From Kuenenia sp039794105 (lineage in GTDB: Bacteria > Planctomycetota > Brocadiia > Brocadiales > Brocadiaceae), in the NCBI RefSeq assembly GCF_039794105.1, contig NZ_JBDIWA010000042.1:1-28715 (forward strand): a stretch of 28,715 nt of DNA. Direction: 5' to 3'. The notes under the pieces are model-generated. The model did not search any database and had not been told where the DNA came from. It worked only from the letters and a program-made list of their open reading frames with translations. Made by a program: the position numbers and the translations under genes. Shown here piece after piece: positions 1 through 8,139 of this stretch; the first letter of the stretch is position 1, and every line of letters starts with the position of its first letter.

Positions 1-45
1 ATTTGTTCTGTTAATAGAAGGCTGGATTGAAAGTATAAAACGTTT

Positions 46-68
46 GGTTCAGGTTACAAACCTGAACC
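46..68. repeat. Perfect 10-bp hairpin, 3-nt loop
   Basis: GGTTCAGGTT (46-55) is followed by ACA and then its exact reverse complement AACCTGAACC (59-68). There is no T-run directly after the stem on either strand, so it is not a textbook intrinsic terminator. It could be a REP-like dispersed palindrome. Confidence 0.6.
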
Positions 69-132
69 CGCGCATGTAGTTTCCAGCGCCATTACGTTTC
101 CGAAAAGGAGTTTGGGAGCGAGTTGTGCTCCG

Positions 133-166
133 GTAGTTTAATAGATTACGCTGAATAGTTACAAAA
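133..166 (+). repeat. 34-bp dispersed repeat, copy A
   Basis: This 34-base stretch is an exact reverse complement of 23820-23853. It begins GTAGTTTAATAGATTACGCT and ends GTTACAAAA. Neither copy lies in a gene. The two copies bracket about 23.6 kb in opposite orientation, the arrangement that would allow inversion by homologous recombination if the match is long enough. Confidence 0.75.
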
Positions 167-203
167 AATCGGGAATACTCCCCCTTTCGAATATGGATAT
201 GTG

Positions 204-223
204 ATATGGGAAGTGTCCCCTAA
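204..223 (+). repeat. 20-bp dispersed repeat with GGGAAGTGTCCC core
   Basis: ATATGGGAAGTGTCCCCTAA matches 24265-24284 exactly in inverted orientation. The 12-base core GGGAAGTGTCCC recurs at 24312-24323. The core is itself an imperfect palindrome (GGGA, 4-nt spacer, TCCC). Confidence 0.7.
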
Positions 224-229
224 TTTTGT

Positions 230-257
230 TTGATATTAATTTTATTTTGTGTTATCT
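230..257 (+). promoter_or_regulatory. Possible sigma70-like promoter for the SulP operon
   Basis: A -35-like TTGATA (230-235) and a -10-like TTATCT (252-257) are separated by 16 bp, about 85 bp upstream of the SulP start codon. Both boxes deviate from consensus and the region is AT-rich, so chance is a real alternative. Confidence 0.35.
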
Positions 258-340
258 TTACGCCCTTGTTGTGCCAAGCACCATATACTTTTGCTTGTGA
301 AACCTATGCCATCATTCATGTACGGGAGAAATAGTTCTAA

Positions 341-1831
341 ATGCTAAAAAACTGGAAAAGAGAGTGGTTTTCAAACGTACGGGGTGACCTGTTGGCTGGC
401 ATTGTTGTTGCGCTTGCCCTTATCCCAGAGGCAATTGCATTCTCAATTATTGCCGGAGTTGACCCAAAGGTTGGTTTGTACGCCTCATTCTGTATTTCTG
501 TGATCATTTCCTTTGCCGGCGGCCGTCCCGGTATGATCTCAGGGGCGACGGGCGCGATGGCGCTGCTCATGGTCACTCTGGTTAAGGAACATGGCCTGGA
601 ATACCTTCTTGCGGCAACGCTATTGACGGGCGCCCTCCAAATCATCGCCGGATTTCTCAGATTAGGGAGCCTGATGCGTTTTGTGTCAAGTTCCGTCGTG
701 AAGGGTTTCGTCAATGCCCTTGCTATTTTGATTTTCATGGCGCAGTTGCCTGAACTGATGCATGTTAATTGGTATGTATATTCATTGGCGGCTGGAGGTT
801 TGTGTATTATCTATCTGTTTCCTTATATCCCGGTTTTGGGTAAAATACTGCCTTCCCCCCTTATTTGTATTGTAGCGCTGACGGCAGTATCTGTAGGTAT
901 GGGACTGGACGTCCGTACTGTTGGCGATATGGGTAAGCTTCCCGATACGCTCCCCATATTTTTATTGCCGGAAGTCCCGCTGACGTTTGAGACACTGACC
1001 ATTATTTTCCCATACTCCTTTGCGCTAATGGTCGTGGGTTTGCTGGAATCTATGATGACGGCAACAATTGTTGATGATTTAACCGATTCACACAGTGATA
1101 AAAACCGGGAGTGCAAGGGGCAGGGCATTGCCAACATCGGAGCGGGGTTGATGGGAGGAATGGCGGGTTGCGCCATGATTGGACAGTCTATTATCGCTAT
1201 AAAATCAGGCGGACGCGGGCGTCTCGTAGCTTTTGCGGCGGGGGTGTTTTTGTTAAGTATGGTCGTCTTTGCAGGAACATGGGTAAAGCAAATCCCAATG
1301 GCCGCCCTGGTGGCAGTAATGATCATGGTATCTATCGGGACATTTTCGTGGGGCTCTATCCGAAGCCTGAAAAAAAATCCGCTGTCGTCCAGTATTGTTA
1401 TGGTATCCACGGTTGCGGCGGTGGTTGCAACACATAACCTTGCTATCGGCGTGCTCATCGGCGTTTTATTGTCGTCATTGTTTTTTGCTAACAAAATCAG
1501 CCGCATTTTTGTGGTAAAAAGTCATATCAGCAAAGCTTTGCCGTGGCGTATTTATAAAGTAACCGGTCAGGTATTTTACGCTTCAGCGGATAAGTTTACC
1601 AACTCATTTGACTTTAAAGAAGCGCTGGAACGTGTTACCATTGATTTGTCTGAAGCGCATTTTTGGGATGTTACATCAGTTTACGCACTGGACAAAGTTG
1701 TAATTAAATTCAGACGTGAGGGAGTACATGTTGAAATTATTGGCATGAATGAAGCAAGCGCCACGATTGTCGATCAATTCGGAGTGCATGATAAACCCGA
1801 AGAAGTCGAGAAATTGCTTGCCGGTCACTAA
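341..1831 (+). CDS. SulP-family anion permease with C-terminal STAS domain
   Basis: 496-residue inner-membrane transporter of the SulP/SLC26 family, which moves sulfate, bicarbonate or other anions. The N-terminus carries the SulP hallmark region (GDLLAGIVVALALIPEAIAF, residues 15-34), followed by about 10-12 hydrophobic segments to around residue 390. A cytoplasmic STAS domain follows at about 405-496 (VTIDLSEAHFWDVTS core). Length is usual for bacterial members, which are often near 500-570 residues. The ATG at 341 sits about 10 nt after a GGGAGAA ribosome site. The next gene starts 11 nt downstream and encodes a tandem universal stress protein, so the two probably form an operon. The substrate cannot be decided: sulfate and bicarbonate (BicA-like) are both possible. 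Confidence 0.9.
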   Translation: MLKNWKREWFSNVRGDLLAGIVVALALIPEAIAFSIIAGVDPKVGLYASFCISVIISFAGGRPGMISGATGAMALLMVTLVKEHGLEYLLAATLLTGALQIIAGFLRLGSLMRFVSSSVVKGFVNALAILIFMAQLPELMHVNWYVYSLAAGGLCIIYLFPYIPVLGKILPSPLICIVALTAVSVGMGLDVRTVGDMGKLPDTLPIFLLPEVPLTFETLTIIFPYSFALMVVGLLESMMTATIVDDLTDSHSDKNRECKGQGIANIGAGLMGGMAGCAMIGQSIIAIKSGGRGRLVAFAAGVFLLSMVVFAGTWVKQIPMAALVAVMIMVSIGTFSWGSIRSLKKNPLSSSIVMVSTVAAVVATHNLAIGVLIGVLLSSLFFANKISRIFVVKSHISKALPWRIYKVTGQVFYASADKFTNSFDFKEALERVTIDLSEAHFWDVTSVYALDKVVIKFRREGVHVEIIGMNEASATIVDQFGVHDKPEEVEKLLAGH

Positions 1832-1842
1832 GGAGAATAACG

Positions 1843-2694
1843 ATGACAAATATCATAACCTGTATTGGCCGCTTCCACGTTTCCGCAGCAGTATGTGATG
1901 CCGGTGCATGGGCCAGCCAGCGCTTAAACGCACATTTGAAATTGCTTCATGTACTCGATAAGTCTGAATATCCCATCAAGGGTGACCTCACCGGAAAAAT
2001 CGGACTAGGCAGCCAGGAGCATTTACTTGATGAACTAACCGTTCTGGAAGAAAAGCGTAGTAAATTGGCGAGAGAGCACGAAAAATACATGCTGGAAGCC
2101 GCAGAACGCCGTGTCAGAGAAGACGGCGCAAAAGATATTTCCACACTTCAGCGACACGGTAGTCTTATAGAAACCTTGATGGAACTTGAGGACGAGACGA
2201 GACTCCTGGTTATGGGACGCCGGGGAGCGGAACACGACAACGCCGCTCACTCGATTGGCAATAATCTTGAGAATGTGATACGCACGATACACAAACCTAT
2301 TCTGATTGTACTATCAAAATTCTCCCCTCCAAACTGCTTCATGATAGCCTTTGATGGCAGCCCGACCGCCCAAAAAGCGCTTGATATGGTAGCCGGAAGC
2401 CCGTTGCTGAAAGGCCTGCCCTGTCATCTGATTATGGTATGCAGTGGTACAGATGAGCGGAAAGCGCAACTGGAAGCCGCATTTGACAAGCTGGTTTCGG
2501 CAGGTTTTGACGTGACGCAAAAGACGCTCGACGGCAAAGTACTGGCGGCGCTTGATACCTATCAGAAAGAAAAACAAATTGACCTGATGGTAATGGGGGC
2601 ATATGGACATTCACGTATCAGACAGTTTCTGGCCGGAAGCAATACCACCGCTATGCTGCGTACCAGCGATATCCCTCTGTTGCTGCTGAGATAA
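1843..2694 (+). CDS. Tandem universal stress protein (two UspA domains)
   Basis: 283-residue cytoplasmic protein made of two UspA-like alpha/beta domains (about 1-157 and 163-283). The second domain has an ATP-binding signature of the G-x2-G-x9-G-S type (GAYGHSRIRQFLAGSN) and ends in the typical buried strand IPLLLLR. In the first domain the equivalent region (MGRRGAEHDNAAHSIGNN) is looser, so nucleotide binding may be confined to the C-terminal half. An AAGGAG ribosome site lies just before the ATG. It directly follows the SulP gene. SulP and USP neighbours are often seen together and may be functionally linked, for example as a stress-responsive modulator of transport; this link is inference. 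Confidence 0.88.
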   Translation: MTNIITCIGRFHVSAAVCDAGAWASQRLNAHLKLLHVLDKSEYPIKGDLTGKIGLGSQEHLLDELTVLEEKRSKLAREHEKYMLEAAERRVREDGAKDISTLQRHGSLIETLMELEDETRLLVMGRRGAEHDNAAHSIGNNLENVIRTIHKPILIVLSKFSPPNCFMIAFDGSPTAQKALDMVAGSPLLKGLPCHLIMVCSGTDERKAQLEAAFDKLVSAGFDVTQKTLDGKVLAALDTYQKEKQIDLMVMGAYGHSRIRQFLAGSNTTAMLRTSDIPLLLLR

Positions 2695-2902
2695 CTGCTC
2701 ATATTTTATCCCTGCTTAAGCCGGCATAGCCAGAACCAAACAAGCATAAGATAAAAAATACGAAGCACAAGGCACGAAGGGAAAAACATCATGCTGCCCG
2801 AAATGCTGCTAAAACAATTTCAGAAAATGAAAATAGCACATCAACTTTAAGAACACAAAAAGGCCGTTACACCAATTGCTGTTAATAGCAGGTAACAAGT
2901 CC

Positions 2903-4222
2903 ATGCACACCAATAGCAAGGCAACATTAATCCTGGAATTTGCAAAATATCCACAACCCGGCCGTGTTAAAACGCGTTTAGCCGCAAAACTGGGGGACGA
3001 AAAGGCATGTCGTATTTACGATTATATGGCGCAAAAAACCCATTATGAACTACTCACCTTGCAGGGCCAAGGCAGTGCAAAGGTGATTGTGTATGGAAAC
3101 GGTGCAGGCCGAAGGCCGATTTCCCGCTGGCTGAAGGACTCATACGATGTATGGCTGCAACCGCAGGGCGATCTCGGCCAGAAATTGAAATACGCATTTC
3201 TCAGGGCATTCGAAAATGGATTTCAGGCAGTTCTTGCCGTAGGTACGGACTGTCCGAATTTGACAGCAGAGAAAATCCAGGAGGCAATCGAACAACTCAT
3301 GCATGCGGACGTTGTAATAATACCCGCAGAGGACGGCGGATACGTTTTGATTGGCGCCCGTTCGATACAGACATGCCTGTTTGAAAATATTGCATGGAGT
3401 TCGAATTTGGTACTCGAACAGACCGTAAGGCGTGCGCGTGAGAATAACCTGTCAATAGCGCAGTTAAAACCGGAGATTGACGTTGATACCCTGGACAATT
3501 TGAAAAAGGTCGCGCGTAAGGCAATGCCCGCGGTATCCATCATTATCCCGGTACTCAACGACAAATATCATCTGGAAAAAACCCTCACAACGCTATCCTG
3601 CATGAATACTCTGGGGGAGTTTGAAATTATAATAGTTGACGGCGGTTCGACTGATGGTTCTGACAACGTTGCAATTGACTTTAATGCAAGGCTGCTGAGA
3701 AGCACACCGGGACGCGCCGGACAGATGAATCTTGGAGTGCATAATGCCCGCGGACGCTGGTGCTGGTTTCTCCATGCAGATTGCCAGCCTGACCCGGAAG
3801 TAATGGTAAATTTGCCATCGTATTTACTTTCCACACGACTTGCATGGGGATTTTTCCGACAACGGATAACAGACCCCTCTCCCTGGTACCGCCTGATAGA
3901 AATGGGAAACAGGCTGCGTGGCCAGATATTAGGACTCCCTTATGGCGATCAGGGGATTATCGTTCGAAGGGACATATTCCATAAGTGCGGCGGTTTTGCA
4001 GAAACGCCCTTTTTAGAAGATGTGGTTTTATCACGCACCCTATCAAAGATATGCCGCCCAAAAGTGGCGCCCGGTGTGATAAAGATATCTCCACGCCACT
4101 GGAAACCGCTTGGCCCTTTCATTGCAACTATCAGGAATATGTCTACTGTATTTCGGTTATTAATGCTTAAGCAGTCTCCGGCAGATTTGCTAGAGCGCTT
4201 TCAGCAGTGGAGAAAAGAATGA
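2903..4222 (+). CDS. Fused DUF2064/CofC-like and family-2 glycosyltransferase
   Basis: 439-residue two-domain protein. Residues about 5-215 match the DUF2064 (TIGR04282-type) nucleotidyl/glycosyltransferase-like fold: FAKYPQPGRVKTRL near the N-terminus, then GTDCPNL and EDGGYVLIGAR. Residues about 220-439 are a GT2-type glycosyltransferase (TIGR04283-like): VSIIIPVLND, DGGSTDG and an HADCQPD acidic motif, then GDQG and FLEDV. These are usually separate adjacent genes, so this is a natural fusion. I chose the ATG at 2903; a TTG nine codons earlier (2876) is possible. The stop overlaps the start of the next gene (ATGA). Products of this pair are unknown; a role in a glycosylated lipid or envelope glycan is inference from the lipid-modifying neighbour. 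Confidence 0.82.
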   Translation: MHTNSKATLILEFAKYPQPGRVKTRLAAKLGDEKACRIYDYMAQKTHYELLTLQGQGSAKVIVYGNGAGRRPISRWLKDSYDVWLQPQGDLGQKLKYAFLRAFENGFQAVLAVGTDCPNLTAEKIQEAIEQLMHADVVIIPAEDGGYVLIGARSIQTCLFENIAWSSNLVLEQTVRRARENNLSIAQLKPEIDVDTLDNLKKVARKAMPAVSIIIPVLNDKYHLEKTLTTLSCMNTLGEFEIIIVDGGSTDGSDNVAIDFNARLLRSTPGRAGQMNLGVHNARGRWCWFLHADCQPDPEVMVNLPSYLLSTRLAWGFFRQRITDPSPWYRLIEMGNRLRGQILGLPYGDQGIIVRRDIFHKCGGFAETPFLEDVVLSRTLSKICRPKVAPGVIKISPRHWKPLGPFIATIRNMSTVFRLLMLKQSPADLLERFQQWRKE

Positions 4223-5061
4223 ATTTGAGCGAATATGTTTTGCAACACGAGATGGCCATTCGACTGGGATTCTTTTTAGGGATCTTATTGATCATGGCAT
4301 TGTGGGAACGTTTAGCTCCCAGACGAAGACCCGACGTCCCAAAATTAATACGCTGGATTAATAATCTTGGAGTCGTGTTTCTTAACAGCTTCCTGTTACG
4401 CCTTATCTTTCCAGGGGCTGCTGTGGGTATGGCGGTATTTGCCGGAGAACATGGTTGGGGACTACTTCATTATTTCCCTGTGCCATACGGTTTGGCAGTT
4501 ATAGTATCGGTGGTTGCTATGGACTTTGTTATTTACCTGCAACATGTAATATTCCATGCCATTCCTGTTTTATGGAGAGTACACCGCATGCACCATGCGG
4601 ATTTGGATTTTGACGTCACCACCGGCATACGATTTCATCCTTTTGAGATTATTCTATCCATGTTGATTAAGTTTGGAGCGATTGCGGTGATAGGCGTGCC
4701 TGTATTCGCGGTAGTGTTATTCGAGGTGCTACTGAATGCGACATCCATGTTCAATCACGGCAACGTCCGTATCATGAACCGTTTAGATCGTGTATTGCGC
4801 TGGATTGTTGTAACGCCGGAAATGCATCGGGTTCACCATTCGTCACGCTATGATGAAACCAACTCTAATTTCGGTTTTAACCTACCGCTGTGGGATCGAT
4901 TTCTGGGCACATACCGTGACCAGCCTCGTATGGGACACGAAGGCATGACCATTGGCCTCGAAAATTTCCGAAATACAAAACTATGTGTAATACTGACGGG
5001 TATGCTGGCTATCCCATTTATCGGCAAATTATCCGGCAACACAATTAACCGCCGGAAATAG
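4219..5061 (+). CDS. Fatty-acid hydroxylase / sterol-desaturase family membrane enzyme
   Basis: 280-residue integral membrane protein of the di-iron fatty acid hydroxylase superfamily. It has four to five hydrophobic segments and the histidine clusters that bind the diiron centre: HVIFH, HRMHH, then HPFE and HRVHH. These enzymes use O2 and reductant to hydroxylate or desaturate lipid chains or sterol-like molecules. The ATG at 4219 overlaps the upstream stop in an ATGA and has GTGGAGAAAAG just upstream, so I prefer it to the in-frame ATG at 4207. Tight coupling to the glycosyltransferase fusion suggests one lipid-modification pathway. The exact substrate is unknown. An oxygen-dependent enzyme would be notable if the host is anaerobic. 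Confidence 0.87.
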   Translation: MNLSEYVLQHEMAIRLGFFLGILLIMALWERLAPRRRPDVPKLIRWINNLGVVFLNSFLLRLIFPGAAVGMAVFAGEHGWGLLHYFPVPYGLAVIVSVVAMDFVIYLQHVIFHAIPVLWRVHRMHHADLDFDVTTGIRFHPFEIILSMLIKFGAIAVIGVPVFAVVLFEVLLNATSMFNHGNVRIMNRLDRVLRWIVVTPEMHRVHHSSRYDETNSNFGFNLPLWDRFLGTYRDQPRMGHEGMTIGLENFRNTKLCVILTGMLAIPFIGKLSGNTINRRK

Positions 5062-5147
5062 TGGATATAAACAATGAAGGCGCCCAACGACATCCGTCTT
5101 TCTGATATACCTTACGGGTTCACAAAATATGCCTTTACTGTTAAGTA

Positions 5148-6086
5148 TTAGTGGTGGGCGCTGTAGTTGCTTTTGTATATTTCAGCATGGCGGTCAGCTT
5201 CACTATACATGCCCTGTGAACGATAGAGTTCCTCAAGCACTTTGTGTACATCGTAAAATTCAGGATCAACTTCAAGCGCTTTATTAAGGAAGGATTCGGC
5301 GCTTTTAACATCCCCTTTTTCTATGTAAACAAGTCCGATCAAATAGAGAAAACTTGATATTTCTTCAGTATTTTCCAATGCGTTTTGCCACACCGCAATG
5401 GCGTCTTCCAACTTTCCTAATTTTGTGTAGGCAATTCCAAGGTTGTAATGGAATTCTGTTCTCTTGGGGTTGATCTTAATGGCCTTTAACCACTCAGCAA
5501 TTGCCTCCTCAAATTGCCCGTTTTTTGCATAGAGAATGCCCAAATTATACCGGGATTCTATAAGGCCCGGATTTATCGCGACAGCTCTGTTAAAGAGCCT
5601 GATCGCCTCATCCGGCCCACCCTTATGAACATGTACAAGACCTAACCCCTCATAGGCTTCTGCGTTATTGGGATTTATGGCAAGCGCCTTTTCAAATGCG
5701 GTGATTGCTTCGTCGGATTTTGCCTTCTTATTTAACACTTTGCCAAGACCTACCAAGGCTTCCTCGGAAGAAGGATTTAGTTCCGTTGCCTTTTTGTATG
5801 CATCCACCGCTTCGTCAAGCATCCCTTTTTTATCATAAAGAACGGCTAAGTTGTAATGTACAGCCGGGTCGTCCGGGTTCGCTTCAACAGCCGCTTTTGC
5901 CGCTTCTATTTCTTTGTCCGGTCTTGTGGTACCGTGCATGCCCTGTACTTTTCCTCCATGCATAGAACTCTCTCTTTGCTGAACGGCTGGCGCTAAATCC
6001 TTTTCTTCTTTTCCACAACCGATAAAATGAAAAAGAAATACATGCATCAGGATGAGACAGGTAATATGCTTGATTCTGTGTATCAT
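5148..6086 (-). CDS. TPR-repeat lipoprotein
   Basis: 312-residue predicted lipoprotein. The N-terminus is a signal peptide with a lipobox-like FIGC (Cys24). After a short linker there are about six regular 34-residue tetratricopeptide repeats (residues about 75-280) plus a partial seventh, with consensus features such as YNLG...Y...G...EAI...A...NP. TPR arrays bind peptides or scaffold complexes; as a lipoprotein it should face the periplasm. The ATG at 6086 has AAGGA seven bases upstream and lies 33 bases behind a good promoter, so the in-frame ATG at 6317 is rejected: it lies upstream of that promoter and would bury the signal peptide. It converges with the gene ending at 5061. No specific partner can be named. 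Confidence 0.85.
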   Translation of the reverse strand: MIHRIKHITCLILMHVFLFHFIGCGKEEKDLAPAVQQRESSMHGGKVQGMHGTTRPDKEIEAAKAAVEANPDDPAVHYNLAVLYDKKGMLDEAVDAYKKATELNPSSEEALVGLGKVLNKKAKSDEAITAFEKALAINPNNAEAYEGLGLVHVHKGGPDEAIRLFNRAVAINPGLIESRYNLGILYAKNGQFEEAIAEWLKAIKINPKRTEFHYNLGIAYTKLGKLEDAIAVWQNALENTEEISSFLYLIGLVYIEKGDVKSAESFLNKALEVDPEFYDVHKVLEELYRSQGMYSEADRHAEIYKSNYSAHH

Positions 6087-6125
6087 AAATAGTCCTTTTC
6101 TTTTGTTATAATGTTGTATAAGGTA

Positions 6126-6154
6126 AGTATAATTCAGAAGTAAAGACTGGTCAA
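6126..6154 (-). promoter_or_regulatory. Sigma70-like promoter for the TPR lipoprotein
   Basis: On the minus strand TTGACC (6154-6149) and TATACT (6131-6126) are separated by exactly 17 bp. This predicts a transcript start near 6119, about 33 bases before the ATG at 6086. Confidence 0.65.
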
Positions 6155-6403
6155 ATAGGCAACTGTAGCCTGTTTCACGATAAGTTTTCCCCGCTTTAAT
6201 GGAAAAACAGTAATAAATAGAGATAGGAGATGAAACAGGTATTTTGAGAAAATTGTTCCCTGCTTTTGAAACACCAAAATTCATTTGGCCCGGTCTTAGG
6301 AGTTTGTGAACAAGCATCGGTCGTTTACTGAAAGGTAATTTTCAAAAAACCATATCTTCGTCATTCATTATATAACGTAACAAATATTCGTCAATCCGAA
6401 ATT
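6155..6403. other. Divergent intergenic region
   Basis: The space between the TPR lipoprotein (left, minus) and the permease (right, plus) is 317 bp including the lipoprotein promoter. I see no further gene and no clear promoter for the permease, though an AT-rich TATATAAC near 6370 could serve as a -10 box. Confidence 0.4.
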
Positions 6404-7711
6404 ATGGACATGCGGGAAAAATCAGTTATGAAAGAACATCGCGGCCTTGCAAGGGAGTTGAACTTCTTCGATGTTGTTTGCATGGGGTTTAATTGTGTTG
6501 TTGGCGCCGGCATTTTTTTACTGGCGGGACAACTGGATAGTTTGGTCGGAATTGGTGCTTTATTGGTCTTTCCCCTATGCGGCCTGCTTTGCTTCGCCGT
6601 TGCACTGTGCTTTGCGGAAATGGGGAGTATGTATGATAAAACAGGCGGGGCGTATCTTTATACCAAAGACGTCTTTGGACCATTTGCGGGGTTTTTGGTG
6701 GGCTGGATAATGTGGCTTGCCTCTATCATTGGCTGGGCGTCTGTTGCCAGTGGTTTCGGACTCTATTGCAACTATTTTCTGCCAAAAGATCAGCAATGGC
6801 TGAGCAAGGTCATTGTAACGGCGCTTGTGATCGGATTAAGTGTAACAAATTACTACGGGGTAAAACCCGGCGCAAGGAGTATAAATTTTTTTTCTATAGG
6901 AAAATTCACGGCGCTCTTCATTTTCATTGTTGCCGGAATGTTTTTTGTGAGAAGAGAAAATTTTGGACAATTGCACAACAGCGGAAGTTTTAGTATGGCA
7001 ACTACGCTGGCGCTCTATGCATACACGGGATTTGAGTTTCTGGTTGTGCCGGCGGGAGAAATGAAGAATCCGCAAAAACATATCCCGCGCGTAATTATGA
7101 TGGTATTCATAGTGGTAACCGTCCTCTATATTCTTATACAATATGTTGCAATGGGGGCATATCCTGATTTGTCAGGGTCAGACAAACCACTAGCCGACGC
7201 CGCCTTTTATTTTCTGGGACCTGCCGGGGGGATCATTATTGGTATTGGGGCATTGCTCTCTATTGGTGGAGTTAATGCGGGCATTGCGCTCACTAGTCCG
7301 CGAAGCCTTTATGTACTATCAGCAGACGGATTCTTTCCACCCGTCTTTGCCAAAATACACCCGAAGTACCACACGCCCTATTTGGCAATAGTGGTAAATA
7401 CGCTGCTTACATTATTTCTCGGGTTGACAGGGAGTTTTCACTATTTAATAGCAGCGAGTGTGTTGGTAAGCATATTGCAATACGTTCCCACCTGCCTGGC
7501 AGTTATTGCACTGCGACGAAAAACGCCTGACCGAAAACGTGGCTATACGGCTCCTGGCGGATACAGTATTCCCGTCCTGGCGCTGATTATTTGTGGATGG
7601 CTGCTTTGCCATGTGGAGCTGAAAATAATCGGCGCAACAGCTTTGGCAATAGCGGTATCACTGCCGTTTTATTTCAGTGGCAGGTTTTTCCGGGAAAACC
7701 CATGTCCGTAA
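6404..7711 (+). CDS. APC-superfamily amino-acid permease
   Basis: 435-residue inner-membrane transporter with about 12 hydrophobic segments. The first segment has the APC hallmark GFNCVVGAGIFLL (unwound TM1 substrate site, residues about 29-41), followed by EMGSMYDKTGGAYLY and, in the sixth segment, the aromatic-rich ALYAYTGFEFLVVPAGEMKNP. It is expected to exchange or import amino acids using ion gradients; the substrate is not predictable. The start is uncertain: ATGs at 6404, 6410 and 6428 are all in frame, and the last gives MKEHRGLARELNFFD with a weak GGGA upstream. It stands alone between a divergent and a convergent neighbour. Confidence 0.87.
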   Translation: MDMREKSVMKEHRGLARELNFFDVVCMGFNCVVGAGIFLLAGQLDSLVGIGALLVFPLCGLLCFAVALCFAEMGSMYDKTGGAYLYTKDVFGPFAGFLVGWIMWLASIIGWASVASGFGLYCNYFLPKDQQWLSKVIVTALVIGLSVTNYYGVKPGARSINFFSIGKFTALFIFIVAGMFFVRRENFGQLHNSGSFSMATTLALYAYTGFEFLVVPAGEMKNPQKHIPRVIMMVFIVVTVLYILIQYVAMGAYPDLSGSDKPLADAAFYFLGPAGGIIIGIGALLSIGGVNAGIALTSPRSLYVLSADGFFPPVFAKIHPKYHTPYLAIVVNTLLTLFLGLTGSFHYLIAASVLVSILQYVPTCLAVIALRRKTPDRKRGYTAPGGYSIPVLALIICGWLLCHVELKIIGATALAIAVSLPFYFSGRFFRENPCP

Positions 7712-7773
7712 TGCAGCAAAGCCGCAACCAAAAAGAGTTTAACCACGCACAGATCAGGAGAAGGTTAAAGAAG

Positions 7774-7838
7774 TTTTTTATCTGCGCTAATTGTTCGACG
7801 AAGCTCACGATGAAGTCTGCGAAATCTGCGGATAAAAA
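7774..7838. repeat. Imperfect inverted repeat between convergent genes
   Basis: TTTTTTATCTGCG (7774-7786) is opposed by CTGCGGATAAAAAG (7825-7838), an inverted repeat with one or two mismatches, and TCTGCGAAATCTGCGGA is a short direct repeat. It could act as a loose bidirectional terminator between the permease and the zinc-ribbon gene, but the 40-nt loop makes that weak. A dispersed repeat remnant is equally likely. Confidence 0.3.
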
Positions 7839-7854
7839 GTATTTTCAGGTGAAA

Positions 7855-8112
7855 TCAGATCAAATAAATCCACAAAAAGGCCAGGATAACAATAATGGCC
7901 ACGATGCTAAGAAAATATCTCTTTTTGAATAAAGACCTTGAAGGGCGAAGCACAGATGGTTCTGTTTCGGGAAGGTCAAGCCCGTCATACATCGTATCCT
8001 CTGACCATCCGGTATTTTCATCTGATCCGCATTCCGGGCAAGCAAGCGCCTTTCGCGGCGTTTGCGACCCGCAATTTGGACAAATGAAGTATCCATGCAT
8101 TTTTTTAGACAT
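7855..8112 (-). CDS. Small zinc-ribbon protein with C-terminal membrane anchor
   Basis: 85-residue protein. Residues 10-32 form a four-cysteine zinc ribbon (CPNCG then CPECG). A polar linker follows, and residues about 66-85 form a single hydrophobic segment ending the protein, so it is probably a tail-anchored membrane protein with the ribbon in the cytoplasm. It lies 27 bp downstream of the cyclophilin gene on the same strand. No function is assignable. The composition and the two CxxC knuckles make it a real gene rather than a shadow of the longer opposite-strand frames. Confidence 0.72.
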   Translation of the reverse strand: MSKKMHGYFICPNCGSQTPRKALACPECGSDENTGWSEDTMYDGLDLPETEPSVLRPSRSLFKKRYFLSIVAIIVILAFLWIYLI

Positions 8113-8139
8113 TATCGTATCAGCCTCTGATGAGTATGT

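Larger units (their letters stand above)
1..340. other. Non-coding leader with repeats upstream of the SulP gene
   Basis: I see no convincing gene in this stretch. It holds a perfect 10-bp stem hairpin (46-68), a short GGAGC/GCTCC inverted repeat near 113-130, a 34-bp sequence (133-166) that recurs in inverted orientation at 23820-23853, and a 20-bp sequence (204-223) that recurs inverted at 24265-24284. A possible promoter for the permease follows at 230-257. The repeat load suggests accumulated intergenic dispersed repeats rather than a decayed gene. Confidence 0.6.

Noticed and set aside
46..68. 10-bp hairpin considered as an intrinsic terminator
   Set aside because: No T-run follows the stem on either strand, and no gene end is visible within the window on that side.
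823..1506. 227-residue open frame opposite the SulP gene
   Set aside because: It lies wholly inside the well-supported permease gene, has no recognisable domain or ribosome site, and has a composition typical of an antisense shadow.
2700..2757. TTTTATC...GATAAAA inverted repeat after the stress-protein gene as a terminator
   Set aside because: The stem is AT-rich and gapped with a long loop; not strong enough to call.
2791..2850. 19-codon frame in the gap before the glycosyltransferase (starts ATGCTGCCCGAA), with AGGGA upstream
   Set aside because: Too short and without conservation evidence; low-complexity AT-rich context; no partner or leader-peptide features such as codon runs or attenuator stems.
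5148..6317. Longer 389-residue version of the TPR protein starting at 6317
   Set aside because: It would start upstream of the predicted promoter (6126-6154) and bury the lipoprotein signal; the ATG at 6086 has AAGGA upstream and gives a proper lipobox.
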